Below, one piece after another: positions 42,856-51,633 of a stretch of DNA of 64,000 bases. The position numbers and the translations under genes were made by a program. The stretch is from Micromonospora sediminimaris (lineage in GTDB: Bacteria > Actinomycetota > Actinomycetes > Mycobacteriales > Micromonosporaceae). The stretch is taken from positions 122,072 to 186,071 of the forward strand of contig FOLJ01000017.1 in the NCBI GenBank assembly GCA_900112325.1. The letters are read 5' to 3'. Positions within the stretch are counted from its first letter, which is position 1. The number at the start of each line of letters is the position of its first letter. The notes beneath the pieces are model-generated. The model saw nothing but the letters and a program-made list of their open reading frames with translations. It did no database searches and was not told the origin of the DNA.

Positions 42856-43003
42856 GTGGGCAGCGTCCCACAGCTGAAGTCGGCCGGCGCGTTCAGCAGC
42901 GGCGGGCACGGCGACGCCAGCGCGGCCGGTCACGCTCGGTCTGGTGCAGCGCAGCGGACCGGGCCGGCCGGTCGGACGGCCCGGTCGCTCAGGGGCGTGC
43001 TGC

Positions 43004-43396
43004 TCAGCCGAACATGTCGTCGAGGAAGCTCTTGCGCTTCTTCCGGCGGTAGTGCCCGTGGTAGCCGTAGTGCTGCTGGCTGTGGCCGTAAGCGGGGGCC
43101 GGGGCCGGGTACCCGTGCTGCGGTGGCGGTGGCGGCGGCACGGCGCCGTAACCCGGCTGGTGCGGCGCGGGCGGCGGAGGCGGCGGCTGGTAGCCGCCCG
43201 GCTGCGGCGCGTGCTGGATCGGCTGCGGTGCGGGGGGCGCCTGCTGCGCGCTCCAATTGGCCTCCGCCTCGAACAGCTTCTCCAACTCACCGCGGTCGAG
43301 GAAGATCCCCCGGCACTCGCCGCACTGGTCGATGACGACGCCACTGCGCTCGTACTGACGCATTTCTCCGTGACACTTGGGACAGGTCAGGCTCAT
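43004..43396 (-). CDS. Zinc-ribbon (zf-TFIIB) protein with Pro/Tyr-rich tail
   Basis: 130 residues. The first ~45 form a TFIIB-type zinc ribbon (LTCPKCHGEMRQYERSG, then DQCGECRGIFLDRGELEKLF), followed by a low-complexity Pro/Gly/Tyr/His tail and a basic end (HYRRKKRKSFLDDMFG). Widespread in actinobacteria; function unknown, presumably nucleic-acid or protein binding. I use the second of two adjacent start codons (ATG 43396). It is 22 bp downstream of the phosphoribosyltransferase gene on the same strand. Confidence 0.82.
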   Translation of the reverse strand: MSLTCPKCHGEMRQYERSGVVIDQCGECRGIFLDRGELEKLFEAEANWSAQQAPPAPQPIQHAPQPGGYQPPPPPPAPHQPGYGAVPPPPPPQHGYPAPAPAYGHSQQHYGYHGHYRRKKRKSFLDDMFG

Positions 43397-43418
43397 CACC
43401 CGACGGTACCTGGTCGAC

Positions 43419-44051
43419 TCACGGGGTAGCGGTCAGCGCCTCCGTCACCTCGTCGTCGGACACCTCGTGGAAGTCGTCGTAATACGCGCCGACGGCGGTG
43501 AAGGCATCCGGTCGCTGCGCACAGATGACCTGGTCAGCCTCGGCGGCGAGCATCTCGTACGCCTGCTGGGCCCCGACCGGTACGGCGACCACCACCCGCC
43601 GGGCACCGAGATGACGGGCCACCTGCACGGCGGCTCGGGCGGTGGCCCCGGTCGCCAGGCCGTCATCGACGATGACGGCGGTACGCCCGGTCAGCTCCAG
43701 CGGCGGCCGGCCGGCCCGGTAGAGCTGTTCGCGCCGATCCAGCTCCGCCTGTTCCCGGCGCTGCACGTCGGCGATGTCGTCGGGGCCGAGCTGCCCGGCC
43801 ACCACGTCGTTGATCACCCGTACGCCGGCCGGACCGAGCGCGCCGAAGGCGACCTCGGGGGCCCACGGCATGCCCAGCTTGCGTACCACCAGCACGTCCA
43901 GTGGCGCGCCGAGGCGTTCGGCGACTACCTGGGCGACCGGCACGCCGCCGCGTACCAGGCCCAGCACGACGACGTCCGGTTCGCCGATCAGGGCGGTGAG
44001 TCGGTCGGCGAGCACCCGGCCCGCCTCGCTGCGGTCGCGGTAGGTGGTCAT
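43419..44051 (-). CDS. Phosphoribosyltransferase-domain protein
   Basis: 210 residues of the type I PRTase fold. The PRPP-binding loop is TAVIVDDGLATGATARAAVQVARHLGA, preceded by VVVLGLVRGGVPVAQVVAERLGAPLDVLVVRKLG. This subfamily is common in actinobacteria near universal-stress and dormancy genes, and its substrate is unknown. It ends the polypeptide with a short acidic helix (SDDEVTEAL). Part of a same-strand run with the zinc-ribbon and GT87-like genes (17-22 bp gaps). Confidence 0.85.
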   Translation of the reverse strand: MTTYRDRSEAGRVLADRLTALIGEPDVVVLGLVRGGVPVAQVVAERLGAPLDVLVVRKLGMPWAPEVAFGALGPAGVRVINDVVAGQLGPDDIADVQRREQAELDRREQLYRAGRPPLELTGRTAVIVDDGLATGATARAAVQVARHLGARRVVVAVPVGAQQAYEMLAAEADQVICAQRPDAFTAVGAYYDDFHEVSDDEVTEALTATP

Positions 44052-44068
44052 GCCCTCAGGTCTACGCC

Positions 44069-45370
44069 CTACCGGCCGTCTTCGCTCGCCGGTTGCCGGA
44101 TCCCGGGAACGTCAAGTGCGGCTGCCCAGACGAGGAACGCCGCCGGATAGAGCAGATAGCCGAACCTAGTGCTGGGCATCAGCAGGATCGCGACGAGCAG
44201 CCCGTACCCGCAGACGAGCGCCGCGGCGCGGGCGGTGCGGGGCGGGTGGCGCACGAGTCGGACGGCGATCGCCGCTGCGGCGGCGACCAGCAGCGCCGCC
44301 GCCACACCCCGGCCCGCCGGCAGCGCGTTCGCGATCAGGTAGCCGGGAAACGGGGACTGCGCCGGGCTGGAGACCAGGCCGTGCCCGAGGGGGAACCGCA
44401 GTACGTTCTCCACCAGGGCGTCCCGGTCCACCAGCAGGGTGGGTAGTAACGCGGCGGCGGGTAGGCCGAGCGCGCCGGCGGCGACGCGCAGGCCGGCCCG
44501 CCGGGAGATGCCCCAGACGACCAGGACCGCGGCGACCGGCCAGGCAAAGAGTTTGAGTGCTCCGGCGAGTCCGACGGCGACGCCGGCCCAACCGGGTCGG
44601 GCGGTGGCGGCGAGCGCCAGGGCCAGCAGGCAGAGCGCGAGTACGGGGAGGTCGTCGCCGCCGGTGGCGAGGGTCAGCGCACAGATCGGCAGGACGGTGG
44701 CGGCCTGCACCCCGCGCAGCACGGCGGCGTCGTGCCCGACGGCTGCGCCCACACCCTCCGGTCGGCGCAGGACGCGGACGGCGAGGAGGAGAGCGAGGGC
44801 GGTGCCGATCGCGAACCAGACCCGCGCGTCGCTCCACCAACCGTCGGTGGCCGCGCGGGGCAGCCCGAACAGCGCCATTGCCGGTTGGTACGGCGTGTAG
44901 CCGAGCAGTTGTTCGCCGGGCGGCAGCGCGGCGATGGCGTCCGGTCCCAGGTAGGGCGTGCCGGTCTCCGCCAGCCGCCGCCCGGAATCCTCGACGACGA
45001 GCACCTCTTCCTGGGCCCGGTCGGTGCGTCCCGCCGCGCGCTGCACGCTCTGCCAGAGCAGCGGTAGCAGGGCGACGGCGATCCAGGTGACGACGGTGAC
45101 CAGCCAGCGTGCGGGAAGTCCGGCCAACGCCGAGCCGGACCGGTGCCGCCGCAACAGGAGTTGACCGAGCGCGACGATCGCCGCGCCGAGGTAGCCGAGT
45201 GCGGCGATGCCGCCCCAGGCGCGGTGCGGCAGGAGGGTGGAGGTGGCCGCGGTGACCGCGGCGAAGGCGGCGGATACGGCGTAGAGGCCGAGGTCGAGAG
45301 CGAGCCCTCCGGTGGCCGTGTCGATCCGGTGCCACCACCCGGTACGGCGGCTGGTCGGGGTGGTGCTCAC
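44069..45370 (-). CDS. Polytopic membrane protein, GT87/DUF2029-like
   Basis: 433 residues with about ten hydrophobic segments and the GT-C-like early loop (RRLAETGTPYLGPDAIAALPPGEQLLGYTPYQPAMALFGLP). ARPGWAGVAVGLAGALKLFAWPVAAVL resembles the conserved GT87 segment containing AxKLxP. Family members transfer mannose or other sugars from polyprenyl carriers, but substrate is unknown. It starts 13 bp after the GGDEF-EAL gene stop, so the two are likely co-transcribed. Confidence 0.65.
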   Translation of the reverse strand: MSTTPTSRRTGWWHRIDTATGGLALDLGLYAVSAAFAAVTAATSTLLPHRAWGGIAALGYLGAAIVALGQLLLRRHRSGSALAGLPARWLVTVVTWIAVALLPLLWQSVQRAAGRTDRAQEEVLVVEDSGRRLAETGTPYLGPDAIAALPPGEQLLGYTPYQPAMALFGLPRAATDGWWSDARVWFAIGTALALLLAVRVLRRPEGVGAAVGHDAAVLRGVQAATVLPICALTLATGGDDLPVLALCLLALALAATARPGWAGVAVGLAGALKLFAWPVAAVLVVWGISRRAGLRVAAGALGLPAAALLPTLLVDRDALVENVLRFPLGHGLVSSPAQSPFPGYLIANALPAGRGVAAALLVAAAAAIAVRLVRHPPRTARAAALVCGYGLLVAILLMPSTRFGYLLYPAAFLVWAAALDVPGIRQPASEDGR

Positions 45371-45383
45371 CCGGGCAAGTGTG

Positions 45384-47909
45384 TCAGGCCGGCTGGTGGC
45401 GACCCCGGCCGCCCTGTCGACGCCCCTGCGGCAGCCGAACCACCGCGCCGGCGTCGTGCAGAGCGACCGCCAGGCAGCCGGTCCGGTCGCCGGTGCCGCG
45501 CTGGAGTGCGGCGAGCAGCGTTCCGGCGGGCAGTGGGCGGGCGAAGAGATGACCCTGGCCAGCGGTACAGCCCAGTTCCCAGAGCGTACGCCGCTGCGCC
45601 TCCCGCTCGACGCCCTCGGCCACCACGGCGAGGTCGAGGCTGCGACCGAGATCGAGGGTGGAGCGGATGATCGCGGCGGCCTCGGTGGAGGATTCCATGG
45701 CGGTGACGAAGCTTCGGTCGATCTTCAGTTGATGCACCGGAATCCGGGAGAGCAGGGAGAGCGAGGAGTAGCCGGTGCCGAAGTCGTCCAGGGCCAGCCG
45801 GACGCCGGCGTCGCGCAGTCGGGTGAGCACCTGGTCGACGACGTCGAGCTGACTGAGGGTGAGGGTCTCGGTCAGTTCCAGGATCAGCCGGTCGGGTGGC
45901 AGGTCGTGGGCGCGCAGGCGGGCCAGCACCGAACCGGGGAACCTGGCGTCGAGCAGGCTGCGGGGGGAGACGTTCACCGCCACGGGTACGTCGAACCCGG
46001 CGTCCCGCCACGTGCCGGCGGCGATCAGGGCCTGGTCGAGGATGGCTTCGGCGAAGGCCGGTAGCAGGCCCGACCGCTCGACGGTCTCCAGGAAGCGCAG
46101 CGGGTCGATCATGCCGTGGGTGGGGTGACGCCATCTGGCCAGCGCTTCGGCGGCGATGACCGCACCGCTGCCGAGTTCGACGATCGGCTGGAACTTGACG
46201 GTGAACTCGTGGTCGGCCACGGCTCGGGTCAGGTCTCCGCCGAGCGTGAGGCGACCCAGGTCGGCGGTGTCCCGGGCGGACGCGTAGCTGGCCAGCCGCT
46301 GCCCGGCCCGCTTGGCCTGGTACATGGCGACGTCGGCGCGGCGCAGCAGTTCGACCATGCCGCCGGTGGCGGGCGCGGCGGCGATGCCGCCGCTGGCCTC
46401 CACGTTGAGCCGCATGCCGTCGATGTCGAAGGGTTCGTGCAGCGCCGCCAGCAGCGTCTCGGCGCGGTGTGCGGCGACCGCGGGCGCGGGCAGGGCACGC
46501 AGGAGTACGGCGAACTCGTCGCCGCCGAGCCGGGCGACCAGGTCCTCGGCGTGGGCGGCGGCGCGCAGCCGTTCGGCGACGGCGGCCAGCATCTGGTCAC
46601 CGGCGGTGTGGCCGAGGGTGTCGTTGACCTCCTTGAAGTGGTTCAGGTCGATCAGGACCAGGGCGGTCACCCCGTCGGCGTGCCGTTGATTCAAGTGGTC
46701 GTTGCCCGCGTCGAGCAGGTGCCGCCGGTTCGGCAGACCGGTAAGCGCGTCGTGCGTTGCGTCGTGCGCGTGGGCCTGGGCCACCCGGGCGAGTTCGGCG
46801 TACGCCTGGGCGTTGCGGATGGCGGTGCACAGCGCCGAGGCGAAGGTGTAGAGGGTGTAGTGCTCCCGCTCGGAGAGTTTCACCGGTCCGCGGAAGCGCA
46901 GCCGCAGCATGCCCACGTCGACCGTCTTGTCGTGCCCTTCCAGGCGGGCAGGGACCACCGCGCCCTGGACGGTGGTGGGCTCGGCTGCCGGACCGTCGTA
47001 TGTGACGCCGTCGGCGCCACCGCGTACCACCCGGTCGTCGTCGCGCAGCTCGACCTCCACCTCGTCGGCGGAGAAGAGTTCCGCCGCCCGGGTGACCGCA
47101 GTGGTGAGGACCTCGTCCAGTTCGACCACGTTGAGCGCGTCGGTGGTCTGAGCGAGCCGCTGCCAGGCCTTTTGCTCCGTTCGGCTGCGGACCCGCGTCG
47201 ATACGAGCAGATGGAGGCTGAGTACCAGCGGCGGCAAAGCGAGAAGCCACTGAAAGTTGATTCTGACGACGAGGATCGTGCCGATGATGACCACCGGACG
47301 GGTCAGGGCCGCAGTCAGGCGGACGTCCCAGTTCTCGTGGACCAACTTCCGCAAGGAGGTGCCGGTTGCCATGGCGATGACCGGCATGGTGATGACTTCG
47401 TCAAGTAGCACCGCAGCCAGGTAGGCGGCAGCCAGTGCGACTGCGGTCTCCGCGACGTCGGGACTGGTCGGGGACCACGCGAACAGCTGCAGGACCACTC
47501 CGGCGGCGGTGGCGATGAGCATGTTCTTGGCGACGCCGAAGACTCGTTTGATCGGTGCGAGCCGTGCCAGCGTCGTGGCGATCGCGACGCCGAAGCCGGT
47601 GGCCAGGATGACCACGGAGGCCGGTGCCACGGCGAGAGCGATCAGGATGGCCGTCTCGGTCCACGCGATGTAGTGGTTGGTGGCACGGATCCTGACTCGT
47701 ACTTTGGCGGTGAAGCCGACGGCGACAAGCGAGATCAACGCCGTCCAGATCAGGGTTGCGGTAAGGGCCCCGTAGCTCGGCAGGTGTGCGACCGAGACGG
47801 CTCCCGAGAGACCGGCCAGGGCGACGACGAGACCGATCAGCGGCAGTAACCGCTTATCGGTCCCGGTCTGTCGCTCTTGCAGAGCCAACCCATCATCCCC
47901 GTTCGTCAC
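45384..47909 (-). CDS. Membrane GGDEF-EAL cyclic di-GMP enzyme
   Basis: 841 residues. An N-terminal membrane module of about 6-7 helices (residues ~22-235), a GAF-like region (~245-390), a GGDEF domain with intact RLGGDEFAVLLR, and an EAL domain with EALARW, NVSPRSLLD, ELTET, LDDFGTGYSS, LKIDRSF and VAEGVE all intact. Both synthesis and hydrolysis of c-di-GMP are therefore possible. The inhibitory RxxD site five residues before GGDEF is absent (HAED), so product inhibition is not expected. The C-terminus has a basic Gln/Arg tail. First gene of a minus-strand run. Confidence 0.95.
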   Translation of the reverse strand: MTNGDDGLALQERQTGTDKRLLPLIGLVVALAGLSGAVSVAHLPSYGALTATLIWTALISLVAVGFTAKVRVRIRATNHYIAWTETAILIALAVAPASVVILATGFGVAIATTLARLAPIKRVFGVAKNMLIATAAGVVLQLFAWSPTSPDVAETAVALAAAYLAAVLLDEVITMPVIAMATGTSLRKLVHENWDVRLTAALTRPVVIIGTILVVRINFQWLLALPPLVLSLHLLVSTRVRSRTEQKAWQRLAQTTDALNVVELDEVLTTAVTRAAELFSADEVEVELRDDDRVVRGGADGVTYDGPAAEPTTVQGAVVPARLEGHDKTVDVGMLRLRFRGPVKLSEREHYTLYTFASALCTAIRNAQAYAELARVAQAHAHDATHDALTGLPNRRHLLDAGNDHLNQRHADGVTALVLIDLNHFKEVNDTLGHTAGDQMLAAVAERLRAAAHAEDLVARLGGDEFAVLLRALPAPAVAAHRAETLLAALHEPFDIDGMRLNVEASGGIAAAPATGGMVELLRRADVAMYQAKRAGQRLASYASARDTADLGRLTLGGDLTRAVADHEFTVKFQPIVELGSGAVIAAEALARWRHPTHGMIDPLRFLETVERSGLLPAFAEAILDQALIAAGTWRDAGFDVPVAVNVSPRSLLDARFPGSVLARLRAHDLPPDRLILELTETLTLSQLDVVDQVLTRLRDAGVRLALDDFGTGYSSLSLLSRIPVHQLKIDRSFVTAMESSTEAAAIIRSTLDLGRSLDLAVVAEGVEREAQRRTLWELGCTAGQGHLFARPLPAGTLLAALQRGTGDRTGCLAVALHDAGAVVRLPQGRRQGGRGRHQPA

Positions 47910-48329
47910 CGAGGGGCTGCGCTCCGCAAGCGTACTTCGGTCACTGCTGATCCAGAAGCTGGAATCAGCCCCATTCGTTCGACTTCATCTCGACCCCCAG
48001 CTGCTTGGCATTTGCTTTGACTGGCCAAACCCTAGGGGTGCTTGCGGATGTTTTGCGATGAAACATGTCGTATTGCGCAGAATAGGCCAATAGGGCGATG
48101 TTGTGTCACTTTCCGTTTCGCTGGCTTTACGAAGGGTCCAAATCTGGCGATCACGTCGCCCTTCCTGTGCCAGCAGGCCCGCCGCAGATTTGTGAACAAG
48201 TGTGACCAGAGAACTTTGTTCAGTTCATCGCCGCTTTGGTTGAGCTTGCCGCCGATCGCTGCAACTTACCGGGTGCCGAGGGCGTTAAGCTGCATACAGT
48301 GATCCTTTGAATGCGGTCAGAGGGGCCGG
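47910..48329. other. Divergent region between GGDEF-EAL and SARP genes
   Basis: 420 bp, less GC-rich than average, no gene seen. A possible -10 TACAGT lies about 30 bases before the SARP GTG. Confidence 0.4.
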
Positions 48330-51300
48330 GTGCAGATTCAGGTTCTCGGCGGTCTGGCGGTGCGCCTCGGCTCACAGGCGCTATCGCCTGGGACGCCCAA
48401 GCAGCAGACCGTCCTGGCCATGCTCGCGTGCAACGCCGGGCAGTTGGTGTCGGTCGAACAACTCGTCGATGAACTGTGGCTCGAAGATCCACCTCCCTCG
48501 GCTATACCGAATGTCCGTACTTATGCGGCTAATTTGCGACGAAGCCTGGAGGCGATGCTTCCCGATCGGGAAGTGCTGATCCGCAGTCGTGACGGTTACC
48601 GGCTCGATGTCGAGTGCTCGGACGTGGACCTTTGTGCCTTTCGAGCAGAGGTGGCCGAGGCTCGGCAACTCCTCGGAGCCGACGAGCGGGAGGCGGTGCG
48701 ACTGGTGTCCCGAGCGCTGGCCCGCTGGCGTGGGCCGATGCTCACCGGGATCGCCCTGGGGTCCCGGCTCTCCGCCCAGGTGGCCGCCGCGACCGAGGAT
48801 CGGCTGCTGGCCACCGAGCTGTACGCCGATTTGCAGATCCGGCTCGGCCGCTACGACGAGGCCCTGCCGGTACTGCGGGAGTTGTTGATCAGGCATCCGC
48901 TGCGGGAACCGGCCCACCTGTTGCTCATGCAGGCCCTCCACGTAGGAGGAGATTCCGCCGGTGCCGTGGCGGCCTACACCGCAGCTGGTCGAATCCTGCG
49001 TCAGCAACTGAACGTCGAGCCGGGGGAGGAACTGCAACGGTTGTATCGCCGTATCGCCCGGCCCGACGGCCAGTCTCGCCGAGTCGACACAGCCGGAGCG
49101 CCGGGTAGGGAGCCATCCGTTGCCGTTGACCGGAAGCAACGACTGCTCTCCCACCTCCCGCGGACGGTTCCGGACTTCGTGGGCCGTGCCGACGCCGTTG
49201 AGCACCTACTGTCCACGACCCTGCGGGCCGGCGAGCACAACTGTGCAGTCAACCTCGTCGATGGCATGGCTGGCAGCGGCAAGACGACACTTGCGGTACA
49301 CGTCGCCAACCGGCTTACCGACCGATTTCCGGACGCCCAGCTGTTCATCGACCTCAAGGGCCACGACCCTGCCGAGAAGCTGGACAGCGCGACGGCGCTG
49401 GCGACCCTGCTGCGGCAACTTGGCACACCCGCCGGCCGGATACCGTCGGACCCCGGAGACCGGCTCGACCGGTGGCGCCGCGACCTGGCTGGTCGCAGGG
49501 TGATCATCGTGCTGGACAATGCGGCCGACGCCGCGCAGATCCGGCCTCTGCTGCCCACGGTGCCGGGAAACCTGGTGATCGTGACCTCGCGCCGGCGGAT
49601 CAACGGGCTGGATGTCGATCCGCCGGTGTCCCTGCCGCTGCTCAAGCCGGCGGAGGGCGTCGCACTACTGGCCTCCACAGCAGGGGCGGAGCGGGTGGCT
49701 GCGGAGCCCGAGGCGGCAGTGGCCGTGGTGGAAAGCTGTGGTCACCTGCCGTTGGCCATACGGCTGGCCGGTTCACGGCTCGCGCATCGTCCGAACTGGC
49801 AGGTGGCGGATCTGGCGAAGTTGCTGGCAACGAAGGCCCGCCGGCTGGACCACCTGACCTCAGGTGACCGGAGTGTGGCCGGTGCGTTTGCCGCCTCGTA
49901 CGCCGCACTGAACGAGCCCGCTCAGCGACTGTTCCGACTGCTCAGCGTGCATCCGGGAGACGAGTTCGGTCTGCTGGCCGCCAGCGCGCTGTCGGGCCTG
50001 CCGCTCGACGACACCGCCGACGTACTCGACGCCCTTCTGGACTCCCACCTGATCGAAGAGTTGACGGCGGGGCGTTATCGGATGCACGACCTCATCCGGC
50101 ACTACGCCCACGATCTGTCGAATCGCGTAGACCAGGTGAATGAGCGAAGGCTGGCGGTGGCGGACCTCCTCGATCTGATGCTGCATCTCACTTTTTCTGT
50201 GGCCGAGATCCTTGAACTGGGCCGCATTCGCCTTCACGTCTCTCTCGATGCTCCGCGTCGACCCGACCTGGTTGAGATGAAGAGCGACTCTGCCGAGAAG
50301 TGGATGGAGATCGAACGGGCCAACCTCGTGTTGCTCGTCGGTACGGCCCGCGAGTGGGAGTTGCGCCAGGAAGCGTGGCGGCTGGCGCGGATTCTGTGGC
50401 GGTTTCTATACACCCGGGGGTGCTATGACGATATCGTCGTGACCAGCCTTAAGGGGCTTTCGGCCGCGGAGGAGATCGGCGACGAGCGAGCGGTGGCTGT
50501 GATGCACAACTACCTAGCCTCCGCCTATTTGCGAACCGGTAACTATCCGGGCGCATTAACTCATCTCAAGAAGGCTGTCGAGATTTGTGAGCGCTGCGGC
50601 GACCGATCCAACCTCGCGCGTTATCAGGCAAACTTGGTGGCAGTATATTGGCTTCTCGGCGAACCCGATAAGGCAGTTGCTGTGGCGTTGGAGCGAATGC
50701 GGAACCAGATTGTTCCGGACGCTCATGAGACCGCTACCCACCTGCCGAACCTCGGTCTCGCGATGGCACTGCTCGGGAGATACGACGAGGCCCTGCGCGC
50801 GCACCGCCTCCACCTGTACCTCGGACGCCAGCTTGGTAGCCAGTTCCATATTCTCAACGCGCTCGGTCACATCGGTGCGGTGAAGTGTCGCATGGGGCAG
50901 TATGACGTGGCCGCGCGAGCGTTGCGGACGGCCCTCGTCATGCGGCAACGCACCGGACACCGTTACGCGGAACCTGAGGTCCGGAACGACCTTGGGATCG
51001 CCCTACGTGGTCTCGGACGCATTACGGAAGCGGTGCTTGAGCATGAAGCCGCCCGGAAAATGGCAGTCGATGCCGGCGAACCCCACGTGGAGGCGGCGGC
51101 TTTGAACGATCTCGCGTTGACTCTCGGCGGTTCGGCCGGGGCCGCGAGGTTGATCGAATTGCACCGCGAGGCGTTGCGGGTGGCCACCCGGATAGCTCAT
51201 CCCTATGAACAAGGGCGAGCCCTGACCGGATTGGCCGAGCACATGTGGTCCATTGATCCGGCGGAGGCACGCCGACACTGGACACGGGCGTTGGCGATCT

Positions 51301-51434
51301 TCCGGCGGATGGGGGTGCCAGAGCGGTTTGACGTCGCTCGGCGCTTAGCCGAGGCCGAAGCTCAGGATCCGCCGGGGAAAGAGCCGTCAACTCCGGGTCC
51401 GCGAGCCGTCCCCAGCCCGGCGCATCGCTCCTAG
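48330..51434 (+). CDS. SARP-type regulator with NB-ARC and TPR domains (AfsR-like), copy 1
   Basis: 1034 residues: an OmpR-type winged helix (~1-95, IQVLGGLAVRLGSQAL ... VRTYAANLRRSLEA), a bacterial transcriptional activation domain (~97-245), an NB-ARC ATPase with Walker A GMAGSGKTT near residue 312, Walker B VIIVLDNAAD and GHLPLAIRLAG, then TPR repeats (~640-1000; LASAYLRTGNYPGALTHLKKAV, LGRYDEALRAHRLHLYLG). Such AfsR-type activators usually switch on secondary metabolism or development. The GTG at 48330 follows GAGGGG. No biosynthetic cluster or AfsS-like small gene is adjacent. Confidence 0.94.
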   Translation: MQIQVLGGLAVRLGSQALSPGTPKQQTVLAMLACNAGQLVSVEQLVDELWLEDPPPSAIPNVRTYAANLRRSLEAMLPDREVLIRSRDGYRLDVECSDVDLCAFRAEVAEARQLLGADEREAVRLVSRALARWRGPMLTGIALGSRLSAQVAAATEDRLLATELYADLQIRLGRYDEALPVLRELLIRHPLREPAHLLLMQALHVGGDSAGAVAAYTAAGRILRQQLNVEPGEELQRLYRRIARPDGQSRRVDTAGAPGREPSVAVDRKQRLLSHLPRTVPDFVGRADAVEHLLSTTLRAGEHNCAVNLVDGMAGSGKTTLAVHVANRLTDRFPDAQLFIDLKGHDPAEKLDSATALATLLRQLGTPAGRIPSDPGDRLDRWRRDLAGRRVIIVLDNAADAAQIRPLLPTVPGNLVIVTSRRRINGLDVDPPVSLPLLKPAEGVALLASTAGAERVAAEPEAAVAVVESCGHLPLAIRLAGSRLAHRPNWQVADLAKLLATKARRLDHLTSGDRSVAGAFAASYAALNEPAQRLFRLLSVHPGDEFGLLAASALSGLPLDDTADVLDALLDSHLIEELTAGRYRMHDLIRHYAHDLSNRVDQVNERRLAVADLLDLMLHLTFSVAEILELGRIRLHVSLDAPRRPDLVEMKSDSAEKWMEIERANLVLLVGTAREWELRQEAWRLARILWRFLYTRGCYDDIVVTSLKGLSAAEEIGDERAVAVMHNYLASAYLRTGNYPGALTHLKKAVEICERCGDRSNLARYQANLVAVYWLLGEPDKAVAVALERMRNQIVPDAHETATHLPNLGLAMALLGRYDEALRAHRLHLYLGRQLGSQFHILNALGHIGAVKCRMGQYDVAARALRTALVMRQRTGHRYAEPEVRNDLGIALRGLGRITEAVLEHEAARKMAVDAGEPHVEAAALNDLALTLGGSAGAARLIELHREALRVATRIAHPYEQGRALTGLAEHMWSIDPAEARRHWTRALAIFRRMGVPERFDVARRLAEAEAQDPPGKEPSTPGPRAVPSPAHRS

Positions 51435-51633
51435 ACCTTGTCCGAGTGGCTTGTCCGCTGCCGCCTGCCGGCTTGCCAATTCGGCATGGCTGGTTCGCCG
51501 CCATTTCGGGCTGTGGCCACGCATTGCCGATGTTGCTGCTGACGTGACCGAGTGTTTGATGCGGCTCGCCTGATCCGATGCGGATTGTTAAGGTGCGCTC
51601 ACGCGAATGCCCGCCTCACAAGGGGTTCGAGAA

